Position numbers and translations under genes: made by a program. From Isochrysis galbana (taxonomy: Eukaryota > Haptophyta > Isochrysidales > Isochrysidaceae): a DNA stretch of 64,000 bases. Numbering within the stretch: position 1 is the first letter of the stretch; the number at the start of each line of letters is the position of its first letter. The stretch covers positions 8,544,557-8,608,556 of the forward strand of contig CM030931.1 of assembly GCA_018136815.1 (NCBI GenBank), given 5' to 3'. The notes beneath the pieces are model-generated. The model had not been told where the DNA came from. It worked only from the letters and a program-made list of their open reading frames with translations, and made no database searches. Below are positions 52,897 through 62,639 of the stretch, piece by piece.

Positions 52897-52996
52897 NNNN
52901 NNNNNNNNNNNNNNNNNNNNNNNNNNNNNNNNNNNNNNNNNNNNNNNNNNNNNNNNNNNNNNNNNNNNNNNNNNNNNNNNNNNNNNNNNNNNNNNN
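52897..52996. other. Assembly gap (100 N)
   Basis: Second 100-base placeholder, cutting the PRMT gene on its left; to the right begins an AGC/AGT trinucleotide repeat, a common cause of assembly breaks. Confidence 0.99.
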
Positions 52997-53112
52997 AGTA
53001 GTAGTAGGTAGTAGCAGCAGTAGTAGCAGCAAAAGAAGCAGCAGCAGCAGCAGCAGCGTAGCAGCAGCAGCGTCGTAGCAGAAGCAGCAGCGTAGCGTAG
53101 CAGAGCAGCAAC
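52997..53112. repeat. AGT/AGC trinucleotide microsatellite
   Basis: Interrupted repeats of AGT and AGC at the contig edge. Translates as Ser or Leu runs; not a gene. Confidence 0.85.
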
Positions 53113-53760
53113 AGTATGGGATGGAACTCACTACTCCCGAATAAATTCCCACGTTTATATTCAACGTACATTCTCTCACGCCAGTGGACGTCGTCCCATA
53201 GGCCGGTGGCCTCGACAGCGACGCATACGCTAACTAACGAGCAAGAGCAAGAGCCAAGAGCGAGCGGAGAGGGAGCACGGAGAGACCACCCACGGAATAT
53301 CTTGGGACCGGAGAAGATTTTGGACGAAATCCCTTCCGTCGGCCGAGGAGAAGAGGACGGAGAGAGAGAGAGGAGAGAGAGAGTCTCACAGAGCGGCTGC
53401 AGAGCGTGAAGTCGAAGTCGTGTGTGTTTATTACTTTAAATGAGCCAACAATTATACAGCAACAGCAAAAAATAAAGTTCGAATCGCAAATTTCGAGACC
53501 AAAATCCGCAAACCTGGGCTTGAGACCATGGGGATCCGAATATGTGTGTTTTGGGAGTCAGTATCAACACGGGGAACTGTTCAATTGTGAGTGTGGGCAC
53601 GTACCTTACACGAATATTCATGCCTACGTGCCTACGGCCTTCAGCTTCAGAAGCAGAAGGCAGAAGGGCAGGAATACGAATACAATAGGGTGAGGGTGAG
53701 AGCAACGAGCCTCACTCAGCCGGAGATCATAAAAACCACATTTTATGATCTCGGAACGGG
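53113..53760. other. Spacer; nothing recognised
   Basis: Short frames without domain features; a GAGAGA stretch at about 53355-53385. The sequence TTCGAATCGCAAATTTCGAG resembles 35.49-35.52 kb (CAAATCTTCGAATTTCGAGA, then GACGAAAATCGGC), so part of it is a diverged dispersed repeat. Confidence 0.4.
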
Positions 53761-54368
53761 CGCAAAGTGCACAATGGCATCGACAATGTCAAGAAGTGGG
53801 AAACACCGTCCATTCGCCTATCTGGCTCCAGCGTCTTTGACCTTTGGGCGTGAACTGCGTCTGCCCGCTCAACTTTCTGATCCGAAGTTTGTTTCGCCTA
53901 CTGCTCTCGAGGCCGCGTCCGCCGACGTTCGCTCGTACGCATCCAGGCTCAATGCGAGCCTCTGCCTCTCTTGGTCCAGCGCTCTCGAGTCTACCCTAGC
54001 CGCTCAGGCTGAGTCGGTCCGCGACGCTACGGTCAAGTCTCATAGACCAGCTCGTTTCGAACCTGGGGATCGCGTCTGCATGCGACTACCAGGCCATGCC
54101 AACAAGTTGCAGTTCATCTACTCGGGTCCCTACCGCGTCGTAGAGGCTCTGTCCGACACTAGGTACCGACTCCGTGATTTGGAGAACCGACCGGTCAGTC
54201 AAGGAGGAGGTGCACATCTCGAACCTCCGGCCGTATCATACTTTCGTTGACGAAGAGCCGCTGGCTGACAACGAGTACATCGTTGTGAGAAGTTGCTCGA
54301 TCGTCGTAGCGCGCCATTCTTCGGCCGATCACGCGCGATCGGACGTCGCGGAAGCTCCGCGTTTCTAA
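53761..54368 (+). pseudogene. Ty3/gypsy integrase C-terminal and chromodomain-like end
   Basis: Reads FAYLAPASLTFGRELRLPAQ, RFEPGDRVCMRLPGHANKLQ then FIYSGPYRVVEALSDTRYRL. This is homologous to 39160-39446 and extends further. A frame change near 54190 continues EEVHISNLRPYHTFVDEEPL then ADNEYIV, and a second gives KLLDRRSAPFFG, the usual start of a chromodomain after H-V-S-N-L-R-P. So it is a chromovirus-type integrase tail with two frame breaks. Confidence 0.8.
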
Positions 54369-55269
54369 TACTAGTAGTGATGCGCCCTACATTCACCACT
54401 CTGATTCCCTCCCGCGAGCGCCCGCCTCAATCTCCCAAAATAGACCGCCACGCGCGGGGGAAGGGAGGGGGTCACTCACCGACGCCATTGCCTTTCGTGG
54501 GGCGGGAGGGGGTTCGTCGGAGGGGGGAGGCGGCTGGTGGGGCAGGTAGGGGGGGACCCTGCGGAATCCTTGGACACCCAGGGGAGGTGGGAAATAATGG
54601 TTAAAATGAGTGAGTGACCGAGCTACTATCCCTGCGGCGCGTCGCCATGCGGCGCGCCACGCCCTGCTCTCAGAGGTCCTTTGGGGGCTCCCAAAGGGTC
54701 AGCAGGGCAGCTCAGGGGGCAGTGGGGGCTGGGGCTCAGCCCCTGGCCCCCCTTGCCTCTCCCACGCTTGCCTCGCTGGCCATGGGAGCCTCCCAGAGGC
54801 CTCTTTCTGCCTGGGAACCAAGGATGTGGGGGAGGTCAGCTCGACGGCAGGCCCATCGCGGGCGTGGGAGGGCGAGTCTCGACCCGCGCGACCCGCGCCC
54901 ACTAGGGGTCTGGGTCAGGTTGAGGTTGTGTGGGCCCACCCAGGAGGGTGTCCGCGATGGAGTGAGGGGGGCGCGAGGCCCCTATTGGCCCCCACTTGTA
55001 GGTTGAATTATGTTGCAGCAATTAACAAATTGCCAGGCATGGCCACGCACTTGCCGAGATCCAAGATGTATGAGCGACTTTGCAATCCATGCGTACTGAA
55101 GGTCTCCTTTCTTGCATTCCCGGGGCGACTAGAGGCGCACGCAATGGCGAGGTAGCCTTGCGGACTCTGATTGACGTCTGTGTGAGTTCACAAAACAGGT
55201 TCTTGAGTGCCCTTGAGCTTGGAAAGGCTCCGTCCACCAACAACATCGGACACTTGCATTCAATTTTTT
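54369..55269. other. Spacer with dispersed G/C-rich repeats
   Basis: Contains a short perfect hairpin (CCTTTGGG-GGCT-CCCAAAGG, about 54677-54696). ACTAGGGGTCTGGGTCAGG is shared with 62010, and GATGGAGTGAGGGGGGCGCG followed by AGGCCC is shared with 36720. Long Pro/Gly/Arg frames are composition-driven. Confidence 0.55.
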
Positions 55270-56502
55270 TCACTCAGTGACACCCCGAAATTTGCGAAGG
55301 GCCGTGAAGACATGCTCATACACTAGAAAACCAATCGCACTCATCGGCACAGCACGGCACATTTTGAGGCCAAAGCCATTGTACATGGCTGCAAGACCTC
55401 CCTCTCTCCAAACCTGCATGAGGATACAAACAGGGTGTGGGTGAGCAAGGATTGCCAGTAATGAAAGTCACGCGATTACGGCCACAGAGAGTACATAGAC
55501 CGGGCTTCCATGAAACGCGAGGCGTTTTGTAAGGTAGGATGCATGCCCATTTCATCCCATGGAAATGGAAGACGGTTGGTGTTGAGCCTACCTGTGCAGT
55601 AGCGGCAGCAAATCCGAGAGCTGTGGGGCTCATTTGACAGCGTGTTTTTACGATATCGAATGGGTATCCAACCCCCCAGGCAGCAATAGCCGCGGCGGAC
55701 CCAGCGGCGAGCTGTCGAGCTGTGCTCAGTGGTGGCGGGCCATTGTCTGATGCGCCTCCCAAGGAAGCTGGCAGTGGAGGGGGGCGTTCTGGTGTGAGAG
55801 CAGCCTTGGCAGCTTCGTAAGATGCAAACCAGACGCCATGCGGCACAACATCTCGCGCCAGTGTAGCTAGCAGCCCTTGCGAGAGAAGTGGCGGCAAAGT
55901 ATGCGAGTGGCCCATGGCAGTGAGCTCCTTCACGATGGCTGATGTCGTGGCAAATCCTCGTCCGCCTGGATGGGCTGCAGTGAAGCCGCCAGCTAGGGAT
56001 GGAGAGTTCTGCGGATCTGCTAGTTGAAGACGAACTTTGAGGAGCTCAACAGGGGATGCTGTGAAGGACTGCGCAAATCCACCGGCACACCCGCCAATGA
56101 AGATGGGCACGAGGCTGCACGTTGGACAAGGGCCGAGGGCCGCGTCAGCCCGCCATGATCAGCACAGAGTGTGGGCGGGCTGTTGCAGCGAGCGAGGGGG
56201 CGAGGTCTGAAGCAGTACCTGTTCGGCGAGTCGTCGCCCGTCTCCGCGAATCTCTTCCCCATCCCGTAACCGAGGAAGATGAGGGCGTTGTTGAAGGGCG
56301 TGCCGATGAGTAGTGGGCCAACGCCTCGCCATGCAGCACCCAGCGAGTAGTCAAGGCGCATGAGCGACTTGAGCTGAGTGAGCGGCGCCTTCCGCCCCGA
56401 TGCCTGCATCCGCGTGACCGCCATGTCGAAGGGTTGAGTCATCACCGTCGCTACCGCGCCAGAGACCCAACCTGCAATGAAGTCGTCCACGTTCTCTGCC
56501 AT
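55270..56502 (-). CDS. Mitochondrial carrier family (SLC25) transporter, three exons
   Basis: Minus-strand exons 56502-56219, 56114-55592 and 55413-55270, GT-AG and phase-consistent, giving 316 residues. The three carrier signatures are present: QPFDMAVTRMQ (23-33), SPVELLKVRLQ and YPFDIVKTRCQ. The second has Glu for the usual Asp and no closing acidic residue, common in some subfamilies. Helices between them are of normal length: VSGAVATVMT, GGCAGGFAQSFTAS, GVWFASYEAAKAAL, AAGSAAAIAAWGVGYP, then VWREGGLAAMYNGFGLKMCR and PMSAIGFLVYEHV at the end. It carries metabolites over the inner mitochondrial membrane. The pattern is closest to carnitine/ornithine-type carriers in general look, but the substrate contact residues were not assessed. 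The third exon restores the last repeat missing from the second exon's read-through. Confidence 0.92.
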
Positions 56503-56596
56503 CGAGCGCGGCGGCGGTGGGAGGAGGGCGAAAGCTTGGGGAGCGCGGCGGCAGCCGTAGAGTAGGGAGGAAGGGGGGGGGGAAGGCGGAGGGCGC

Positions 56597-56812
56597 CAGA
56601 GTTTTCTTGTTGCGGTAGTATCCCTAGTGCAGAGGGACCGTGGCTCATCGGCAACGGAGTCCCCACGTCCCTATCCTAGATGGGAAATACGTATTTACAG
56701 TATTTGGCCAGAGGTCAAATACATATGTATTTGGCTGTATTTTAAGCGCGTCCTGGGTTGTGGGCCTCGAATAGGCCGAATACATATGTATTTGGCTGTA
56801 TTTGCAGGCAGT
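56597..56812. repeat. Diverged copia LTR piece followed by a MITE fragment
   Basis: 56597-56665 matches the LTR start at 51232. From 56675 (CTAGATGGGAAATACGTATT) to 56812 lie two copies of the TACATATGTATTTGG half-palindrome and a CGCGTCCTGGGTTGTGGGCC block. All are shared with the MITE at 33293-33483, but rearranged and without the second inverted end. Confidence 0.65.
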
Positions 56813-56907
56813 GGTGGTGCATTAGTCATCAGTCATCAATCCGTCAGCTGACACCAACACACCAACACACCAACTTCGAGCTAATACTAACACTGATATC
56901 AGTAGCT

Positions 56908-56940
56908 GATGTCAGCTGATGAGGTCCATCAGCTGACATC
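56908..56940. repeat. Perfect 14-bp hairpin
   Basis: GATGTCAGCTGATG and CATCAGCTGACATC are exact inverted copies separated by AGGTC. Imperfect copies (TCAGCTGACACCAACA, CTGATATCAGTAGCTGATGT) surround it. Function unknown. Confidence 0.75.
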
Positions 56941-57060
56941 ACCTCAAAGGGTCTGAGCGAGGAGAATATCAATTGATATCAGTGACCTTGTACCTTGTCT
57001 TTGCTGCAAAGATAAAGATGAATACGACAAAACGCCCTACATTTCCCCGGTAACGGGCCC

Positions 57061-57653
57061 TTGGCCCAGGCCAGAGTTTCGCGAAATGTTTTGCAAAATT
57101 TGGGTGGACCACCAAAATAGAAATTTTTGACCGAAATTTGGGTGCAAGTGCGAAGCGCTGAAGAACGGCGCGTAGCGCCGAAGCGAAATTTGGGCCCCGA
57201 AGCCCCCCCCCCCCGCCTCCACCCCCTCGCATGCGCACGCGCATGACGCCCTCTAGCTCTGCTAGCTCCCGCTCTAAGCGGCCGAGGCCTAACTCCTCAG
57301 AGAGGGAGAGGGTGCCGCCGTCCGAGTCCGAGTCCGAGCCCCGCCCCCTGCGCAATGTGGTGCAGCAGATCACGGCATCAGAGGCGGAGGAGGAGGACAA
57401 TGCCCCGGAGTCGGAAGAGTCGGAGTCGGACTACGATAACGCCATTGAAGAGGACAGTTCCGAGGACGAACTGCGGGCGGCCTTGGGTGAGGACAGAAGG
57501 TCGAGGGAAGATAGGGCTCGGCGCAGTCGCGCGGATCGGCCGGAAGGTGGTGCAACAGCTGCCAGCCACACATTGTGTTCACCATCCCGGGGTTCATTCG
57601 TACCCCCCTCCCCCCTGGTCGACAAGCAGACAGGTGCAGAGTGGGGGCCTTAG
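57061..57653 (+). pseudogene. hAT-like transposon, left end and transposase N-terminal fragment
   Basis: The left terminus TTGGCCCAGGCCAGAGTTTCG (57061-57081) matches those at 43874 and 59880. A frame of 140 codons from ATG at 57231 is Ser/Glu/Arg-rich with SSEDELRAALGEDRRSREDR then ARRSRAD, clearly homologous to NSEDELEREMQEDGTTREDR at 44.3 kb. It lacks the zinc finger and catalytic part, so only the N-terminal acidic domain remains. No right terminus found. Confidence 0.6.
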
Positions 57654-58169
57654 AGGCTCAGGAGCGCCAGCGAGGGAGAGGCAGGGGAGGCCAGGGCTCA
57701 GCCCCAGCCTCCTCTGCCCCCAGAGCTGGCCTCCAGGAGCCTCCAGGGGTCGCCAAGGTCGTTTGCCTTCATTTGGTACCCCTCGTAATCAAAGCTGTCG
57801 ATTCGGAATTAATTCCCCACCTCCAAGAATTGCTAAAAGGTGTCGATTCGTGTTCAGCTCCCCAAGTAAAGATTGAGAACAAAAGGCCGCTTATCGATTC
57901 GGGTTCAGCTCCCGTAAAGATTGAACCCCCAGGGCCCAGCAACATCAAATACAAAAAAGCTCGGTCCCAGGACACCGGGTCGAGCTCACAATGAGGGCGC
58001 TCCTGCCGAGCGAGTCCACCGCTTGGCGATGGAGTTGTACTCTCCGCAGTCAACGGATCCGCCGCCGTCGTCCCTCCTCGGAGTGCTCTCCATGTGCCGT
58101 GCCACACCTAACGTCTACTGGGAGGGTCGCGTCCCCGCGTTTGTGGAGCGGTGCCTTGGCTCGCTGCGG
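57654..58169. other. Spacer with a short tandem repeat
   Basis: Two copies of a 51-bp unit containing GTTCAGCTCCC and GTAAAGATTGA at about 57850-57930. Otherwise nothing recognised. Confidence 0.4.
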
Positions 58170-58395
58170 CCCGACGCACTCGCGCCGATCGGCCTCGCAC
58201 GCAATCATCAAGGCGGTCTTGCCCTCTCCGTCGGCCACATCCAGCGCCGCGCCCGCCGCGAGCAGCGCCTCCACGCACTCGCGCCCATCGGCCTCGCACG
58301 CGACCATCAAGGCCGTCCTGCCGTCCTGGTCGGCCACATCCAGCGCCGCGGCACGCCGCGCCGTGTGGCGGGTAGCGCACAAGGGGACGGGCTAC
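58170..58395 (-). pseudogene. Ankyrin-repeat fragment abutting a duplicated hydrophobic peptide
   Basis: On the minus strand: ALDVADQDGRTALMVACEAD, ECVEALLAAGAALDVADGEG, KTALMIACEADRRECV. These are two ankyrin repeats of near-identical wording, suggesting a recent unit duplication. No start or full gene is present. Immediately right (58396-58536, +) lies a frame for VGVYQALSGRALMPSQGDAV then LVAYGVLLGLSLGVLAGGLM, hydrophobic, with an inverted copy at 21.5-21.7 kb. Probably gene pieces carried by repeats. Confidence 0.5.
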
Positions 58396-58409
58396 GCCGT
58401 GCTCGGCGT

Positions 58410-58625
58410 GGGCGTCTACCAGGCCCTCTCGGGGCGCGCCCTCATGCCGAGCCAAGGCGACGCCGTTCTCGTCGCGTACGGGGTGCTCCTGGGCCTCTCC
58501 TTGGGGGTGCTCGCGGGGGGGCTCATGGTAGGGTGAGAGTCCCCACAGGGAGGGGAAGAAACCCTGAGGGAAAGGAGACCAAATGAAGGCAAGCCGCCTC
58601 AGGGGCAGCTGCAAGCCTGCCGCAA
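58410..58625. repeat. Inverted duplicate of 21500-21725
   Basis: On the minus strand: TGCCTTCATTTGGTCTCCTT, CCCTCAGGGTTTCTTCCCCT, GAGGCCCAGGAGCACCCCGT and GGCGTCGCCTTGGCTCGGCA, all also at 21.52-21.67 kb. Confidence 0.7.
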
Positions 58626-59879
58626 GCGCGCCATCGCGCGTGCCGCAGGAGAGGGGAGAGAGAGCGCGGAGAAGGGGGTGGGCGGAGCGAGAGCTCCGCT
58701 CACCGAAAAATAGGTAAGTCCCGCACCTGTTTACAGGATAAGTCGGGGCTGAGGCCGCCGCCCACTCGGAGACACATGAGGAAGGGGGGGAATGATCACC
58801 GGGGGGAGGCGCGGGCCACCGGTTCGTTTGTTTCGGTTGCTTTGATCTCCTTCCATGCCGCTCGTCGAGACGACTCGAATTTAGTCGGGGAGCGTCGTAT
58901 TCCATACGATGACAGACTTTTACTTCTAACCGGTGGGTTATTTTAAGCCTCGAGGTCTCGTCGGCGACATTCTACCCCTTCTCTTACTTTCTTTCGATGT
59001 CATCAAACGTTCGGTGACAGTCTTCTGTCTTCTCCTCATGCATCGGTGACAGTCTTCTGTCTTCTCCTCATGCATCGGTTGTAGTCTTCCGTCTTCTCTT
59101 CGTGTATCGGTGGTAGTTCCCCAGCGAGGTCTGCCCTCGTTGTTCCGACTTCTCTGTCGCACGTCTGTGCGCCGATGAGCCGCCTTGGTGAAGTGTCGTT
59201 CCGTCAATTGTGGGACATCAGTCGATTTGAGCGATCGAATGCCCTCTTTTGACGGAACGCGACTTTGCCGACGCTTGACAGTCCGTCTTGGGTGTGGTTA
59301 GTTTTCGCCCTGTTTGGGTTAGTTCGTGTGTGACTGCGTGACGTGAACCTTTTTGGAGTCCCTGTGTTGTAGTCTCTCGTGTCTACCTTGGACCTAAGAA
59401 GCTCTCATTCTCATTCTCTCTTTTCCTCCAGCTCGCTAGCTAGCCTCGGCCCTACCCTCCAACGCCGCGCGTTGCGAGCCTCCGAACCTCCGTCTCTCTC
59501 TTCGTCCCTAGCACTCGATGGTAGACACAGTCAGACCCGACTTCTACTATGACCTCTCAGACATATTCCCGCAAGCAACAACCAACGACTCTTTCACGGC
59601 CGCGTCAGCTGCCGGCTCGATCGAACGGCCCTCTGCCTACGAGCCAGTGGTCATCGCAGGTTCGACATGCTCCCATGGCCCATGGGTGAGGATGTGAGGA
59701 TTGTGCGTGAACGCGTGAACGCGTTTCTCGCGCCTGTGTTGAGTGAGTGAGAAGCATTGCGTCTGGTGCGTGTTCGTGTTCGTACTTTCAAGAAACGGGT
59801 GTGGGGCTGCATAACTTGAAAAAAAAATGGCACCTCGGCGTGCAAAGTGTCCATATCCTGCCTACCATTGCCTTGGATG
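58626..59879. other. Spacer with a 32-bp tandem repeat and a dispersed motif
   Basis: 59012-59118 holds three copies of a 32-bp unit (CGGTGACAGTCTTCTGTCTT plus CTCCTCATGCAT), the last diverged. 59192-59220 holds the inverse of the CAATTGACGGAACGACAC motif at 22.97 kb, with homology extending about 25 bp beyond. No gene is supported. Confidence 0.6.
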
Positions 59880-60390
59880 TTGGCTCCGGCCAGAGTTTCG
59901 GTTTCGATCCAAAACCACCCTTATTTCGATTCGAAATTTCGATGAGGTTGGAGCAAATTTCGAGCTTCAAGGGGTCTAATTTCGGCCTAATTTCGAATCG
60001 GAATTTGCTTAAGCGTCGCCGCGGCGGGCCCCGATGCGTTGCAGCGCGGCCATCCCCGGTCTCGGATGCTGATGCTGAGTGGAGACCAACCTCTTGCGAC
60101 GAGCTTGGGGGGTCGGAGGGATGCCCTGAGCCCTCAAGGGCGTCATCATGTCATCATCATCATCCTCATCCTCGTCGTTGTCGGTTTTGCGCTTGCGCTT
60201 GGATGCCCGGAAGCGCGCCAAGGCGCGGCGCGCGGCCCCGGGCGGGCGGGGGGGGGGAGCGAGGAGCGGGCTGGGGGGGCTTATTTCGCTTCGTCAGCGC
60301 CATATCGACCTTTATTTCGGTAAAAGGTTTTGATTGCGATTGGCCCCCCTTATTTCGAAAAAAAATTCTCGAAACTCTGGCCGGAGCCAA
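59880..60390. mobile_element. hAT-type nonautonomous transposon with 21-bp ends and 8-bp target duplication
   Basis: TTGGCTCCGGCCAGAGTTTC-G at 59880-59900 and its exact inverse at 60370-60390. The 8-bp CTTGGATG flanks both ends (59872-59879 and 60391-60398), the target-site length of hAT elements. The 511-bp interior keeps a minus-strand piece with a basic-acidic stretch, SKRKRKTDNDEDEDDDDDMM, like the N-terminal domains of the broken transposases at 44.2 and 57.4 kb. It has no transposase of its own. Intact ends and target duplication suggest fairly recent insertion. Confidence 0.88.
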
Positions 60391-60640
60391 CTTGGATGGC
60401 TCTAGAGCTTTTAATTTAGCGTTTTAGGCTACCTAATAAAAAACGTTGTTGGATGAGGAGCTATCCTCTACTCCTATTAGAGTAGCAGATTTCGAGAGAG
60501 GGAATCCGTATCCTCTGGCTCCCCCGCCCCGCCCCGCCCGCCCGCCCCCGCCCATACCCCCACCCCACCTCCCCACTCACCCACCAGTTCCACCGGCTTC
60601 ACCCTCGGACACCAGCGCTTGCAAGCGAGGCGCCTGAGGC

Positions 60641-61789
60641 ATGTCGACACACTCTACGCCTCCCGAGTCCGAGCCTCCCACCTCGGGTCTGCTCCGCTCA
60701 CTCGCTCGTGCGGCAATCCTCACAGGCGGAGCGGCCATTGGAGCCGCCCTCTCACGCCTCTGCCTCAGTAGCCTCGAGCTGTGCCTGCGTCTAGCGGCTG
60801 CGGTGCTGGGAGCCGCGCTCGACTGGCCCTACGTCGATCTGCCTTTCATTGGGCGGCCGCTCGATGCGTGGGCTGCGTCGGCTGCCGTTCTCGTACGCTG
60901 CATGTCAGGTCGGGTCGTCGCAGCGGGCGTGAACGAGTGCGAGCGGCCGGCGGCGACACTCACGCTGTTCGAGGCACAAGGCTCACCGGCTTGTAGAAAA
61001 GTGCGGGAATGTCTCGACGTGCTCGATCTCGACGCCCTCGTCTACCCTTGTCCGGCTCCCTCCAACATCGCTTACTTTGAGGAGATGCGCTCTTTTATGC
61101 GATGGATCGTTGGCGGGTCGTCAGGCTACAATGCTGCCATGGGTGGTGCTGCGTCACAGAGCAGGTACGCCGAAGCTGCAGCGGCCGCAGCCGCGGCCGC
61201 CGCGAATGGGACGTGCGCGAGCTACACTGTAGGTCGGAAGCTCGCGCTCCCCATCCTCATCGATGGTTCCACCACCATTTGTGGCGCCGACCCCATTTGC
61301 ACTTACCTTTGGCAAATGTACGGCCAGCTTGCCAAAGCTCCACTGAATTACAGAATCGCGCAGTGGCTCGACACCTTTGCGATCTTTCGGCTTCTGCCGA
61401 GCTTACTACGACCTCTCCCCCGACATGGGCTGGTGTTATCGCCCTCCGTGAAACCAGAAGAGCCGCTTTTGTTGTGGGGATTCGAATCCTCGCCTTTTGT
61501 GCTTCGCGTCCGTGAGGCGTTGTGCACGCTGCAACTGCCGCACCTTGCCATCCACTTGCCTCTCGGATCTGTTGCGAAGCGGCAAGCATTCCTCGCTCAA
61601 TACAAGGGGCTCCTCTCTGCCGCTCGACGAGCTGCGCCATATGTAAATGGCAGCCCTCTCATCCAAGTCCCCGCATTGCTTGACCCGAACCATCCGGAGA
61701 AAGGGCTGATGCTAGAGTCTGCTGCAATCGTGCGCTATCTCTTCGAAACCTATGGCGAATACGCTGCTGGCGCCAAACGGCGGGGCTGA
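60641..61789 (+). CDS. Membrane-anchored protein with two thioredoxin-fold GST-N domains
   Basis: A single exon of 382 residues from ATG (GAGGCATGTCG). Hydrophobic segments at about 21-60 suggest a signal-anchor or a plastid/membrane targeting region. The first GST N-terminal fold runs about 105-220: LTLFEAQGSPACRKVRECLD, then cis-Pro strand LALPILIDG (201-209) and ICGADPICTYLWQMYG. It is interrupted by an 11-Ala run near 170-180. The second runs about 286-373: LLLWGFESSPFVLRVREALC, IQVPALLDP, LMLESAAIVRYLFETYG. Glutathione would be held by the cis-Pro and ES-A motifs. No GST C-terminal helical domain follows. Tandem GST-N proteins of this build occur in plastids of plants and algae with unknown function. 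The Cys is shifted to SPAC in domain 1 and absent in domain 2, so redox catalysis is doubtful. Confidence 0.88.
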   Translation: MSTHSTPPESEPPTSGLLRSLARAAILTGGAAIGAALSRLCLSSLELCLRLAAAVLGAALDWPYVDLPFIGRPLDAWAASAAVLVRCMSGRVVAAGVNECERPAATLTLFEAQGSPACRKVRECLDVLDLDALVYPCPAPSNIAYFEEMRSFMRWIVGGSSGYNAAMGGAASQSRYAEAAAAAAAAAANGTCASYTVGRKLALPILIDGSTTICGADPICTYLWQMYGQLAKAPLNYRIAQWLDTFAIFRLLPSLLRPLPRHGLVLSPSVKPEEPLLLWGFESSPFVLRVREALCTLQLPHLAIHLPLGSVAKRQAFLAQYKGLLSAARRAAPYVNGSPLIQVPALLDPNHPEKGLMLESAAIVRYLFETYGEYAAGAKRRG

Positions 61790-62639
61790 ATTTTCCAACA
61801 TCCTCAGCCTCGCAGAGATGCGAATCCTCGGCCCGCAATGCCCTTGTTCGGTCTGTGTGTGCCCGCTCACGCTCTCCTCCACACTCACCATGTGCACATG
61901 TCTTCCTCTCGTGGTGGCGCTCAATGCGCCTACAAACAGTTCTGTTGCACACCTTTGTTCGTGTGGCAGGCTCGTGTAGGCATGGGAGTGTAGCTCGCGG
62001 CCCGCGCCTACTAGGGGTCTGGGCTGGGTTGATGGGGGTTCAGCTCATGCCAAGTGGCAGAGCGGTCCGGGTTAAACCTAAGTAGAACTCCGGTGGGGTC
62101 CCCGTCCTTCCAACCAAGCTTGACGGAGAACATCGCGGGCGGTCGATTTGGTTATAGGGCGGTCAAACAGGGGCTTTATAACCATTGGTAAGGGCTGGGC
62201 CGCATTTTTTTACAGTGGCGCGATGCCCAATAAAAAAACTCCAAGGGGGGCCACTTGCCACTGACGAAATCTTCGCCAAGAAATCGTGCGATTCGCCCCC
62301 CCTCTCCCCCCCTCAGTCACGCGCGCTCACGCTCTACCGTGATTTTGACGAGGTTGTGGCGCGCGGCCTGCCTCGAGTCCTCGACCTTACCACGATACAC
62401 GATGGGCCCCAGTCAGCTTAAAATAGGGCTGGCTGGGAGGCTGTCTGTGGTTTGTGGGCCATGGGAGGCTGGGGGGAAGGGTTGTCCTGTCCGCGAAGCG
62501 CGCTGGTCCACGAAGCGCCAGCCTCTACTACTATTATGTAGAGCTACTTGAAGTCCAGTATCTAATACCTCCCCACCCCCACTGTCATCGCGGTAGAGGA
62601 GGCGCCGTGCAGCTATCTGTTCACGTCTACCGTCTACCT
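61790..62639. other. Spacer with dispersed repeats
   Basis: 62008-62040 shares CTACTAGGGGTCTGGG with 54.9 kb. 62155-62290 is a copy of the repeat at 25000-25130 (GGGCGGTCAAACAGGGGCTT). No gene seen. Confidence 0.5.
62155..62290 (+). repeat. Dispersed repeat, GGTCAAACAG family
   Basis: GGGCGGTCAAACAGGGGCTT, then CCAATAAAAAAACTCCAAGG and GGGGCCACTTGCC, aligned with 25000-25110 at about 75% by eye. Confidence 0.6.

Noticed and set aside
62050-62110. tRNA-like GTGGCAGAGCGGTCCGGG segment
   Set aside because: An A-box-like start is visible but there is no B box, no anticodon stem and no acceptor pairing.
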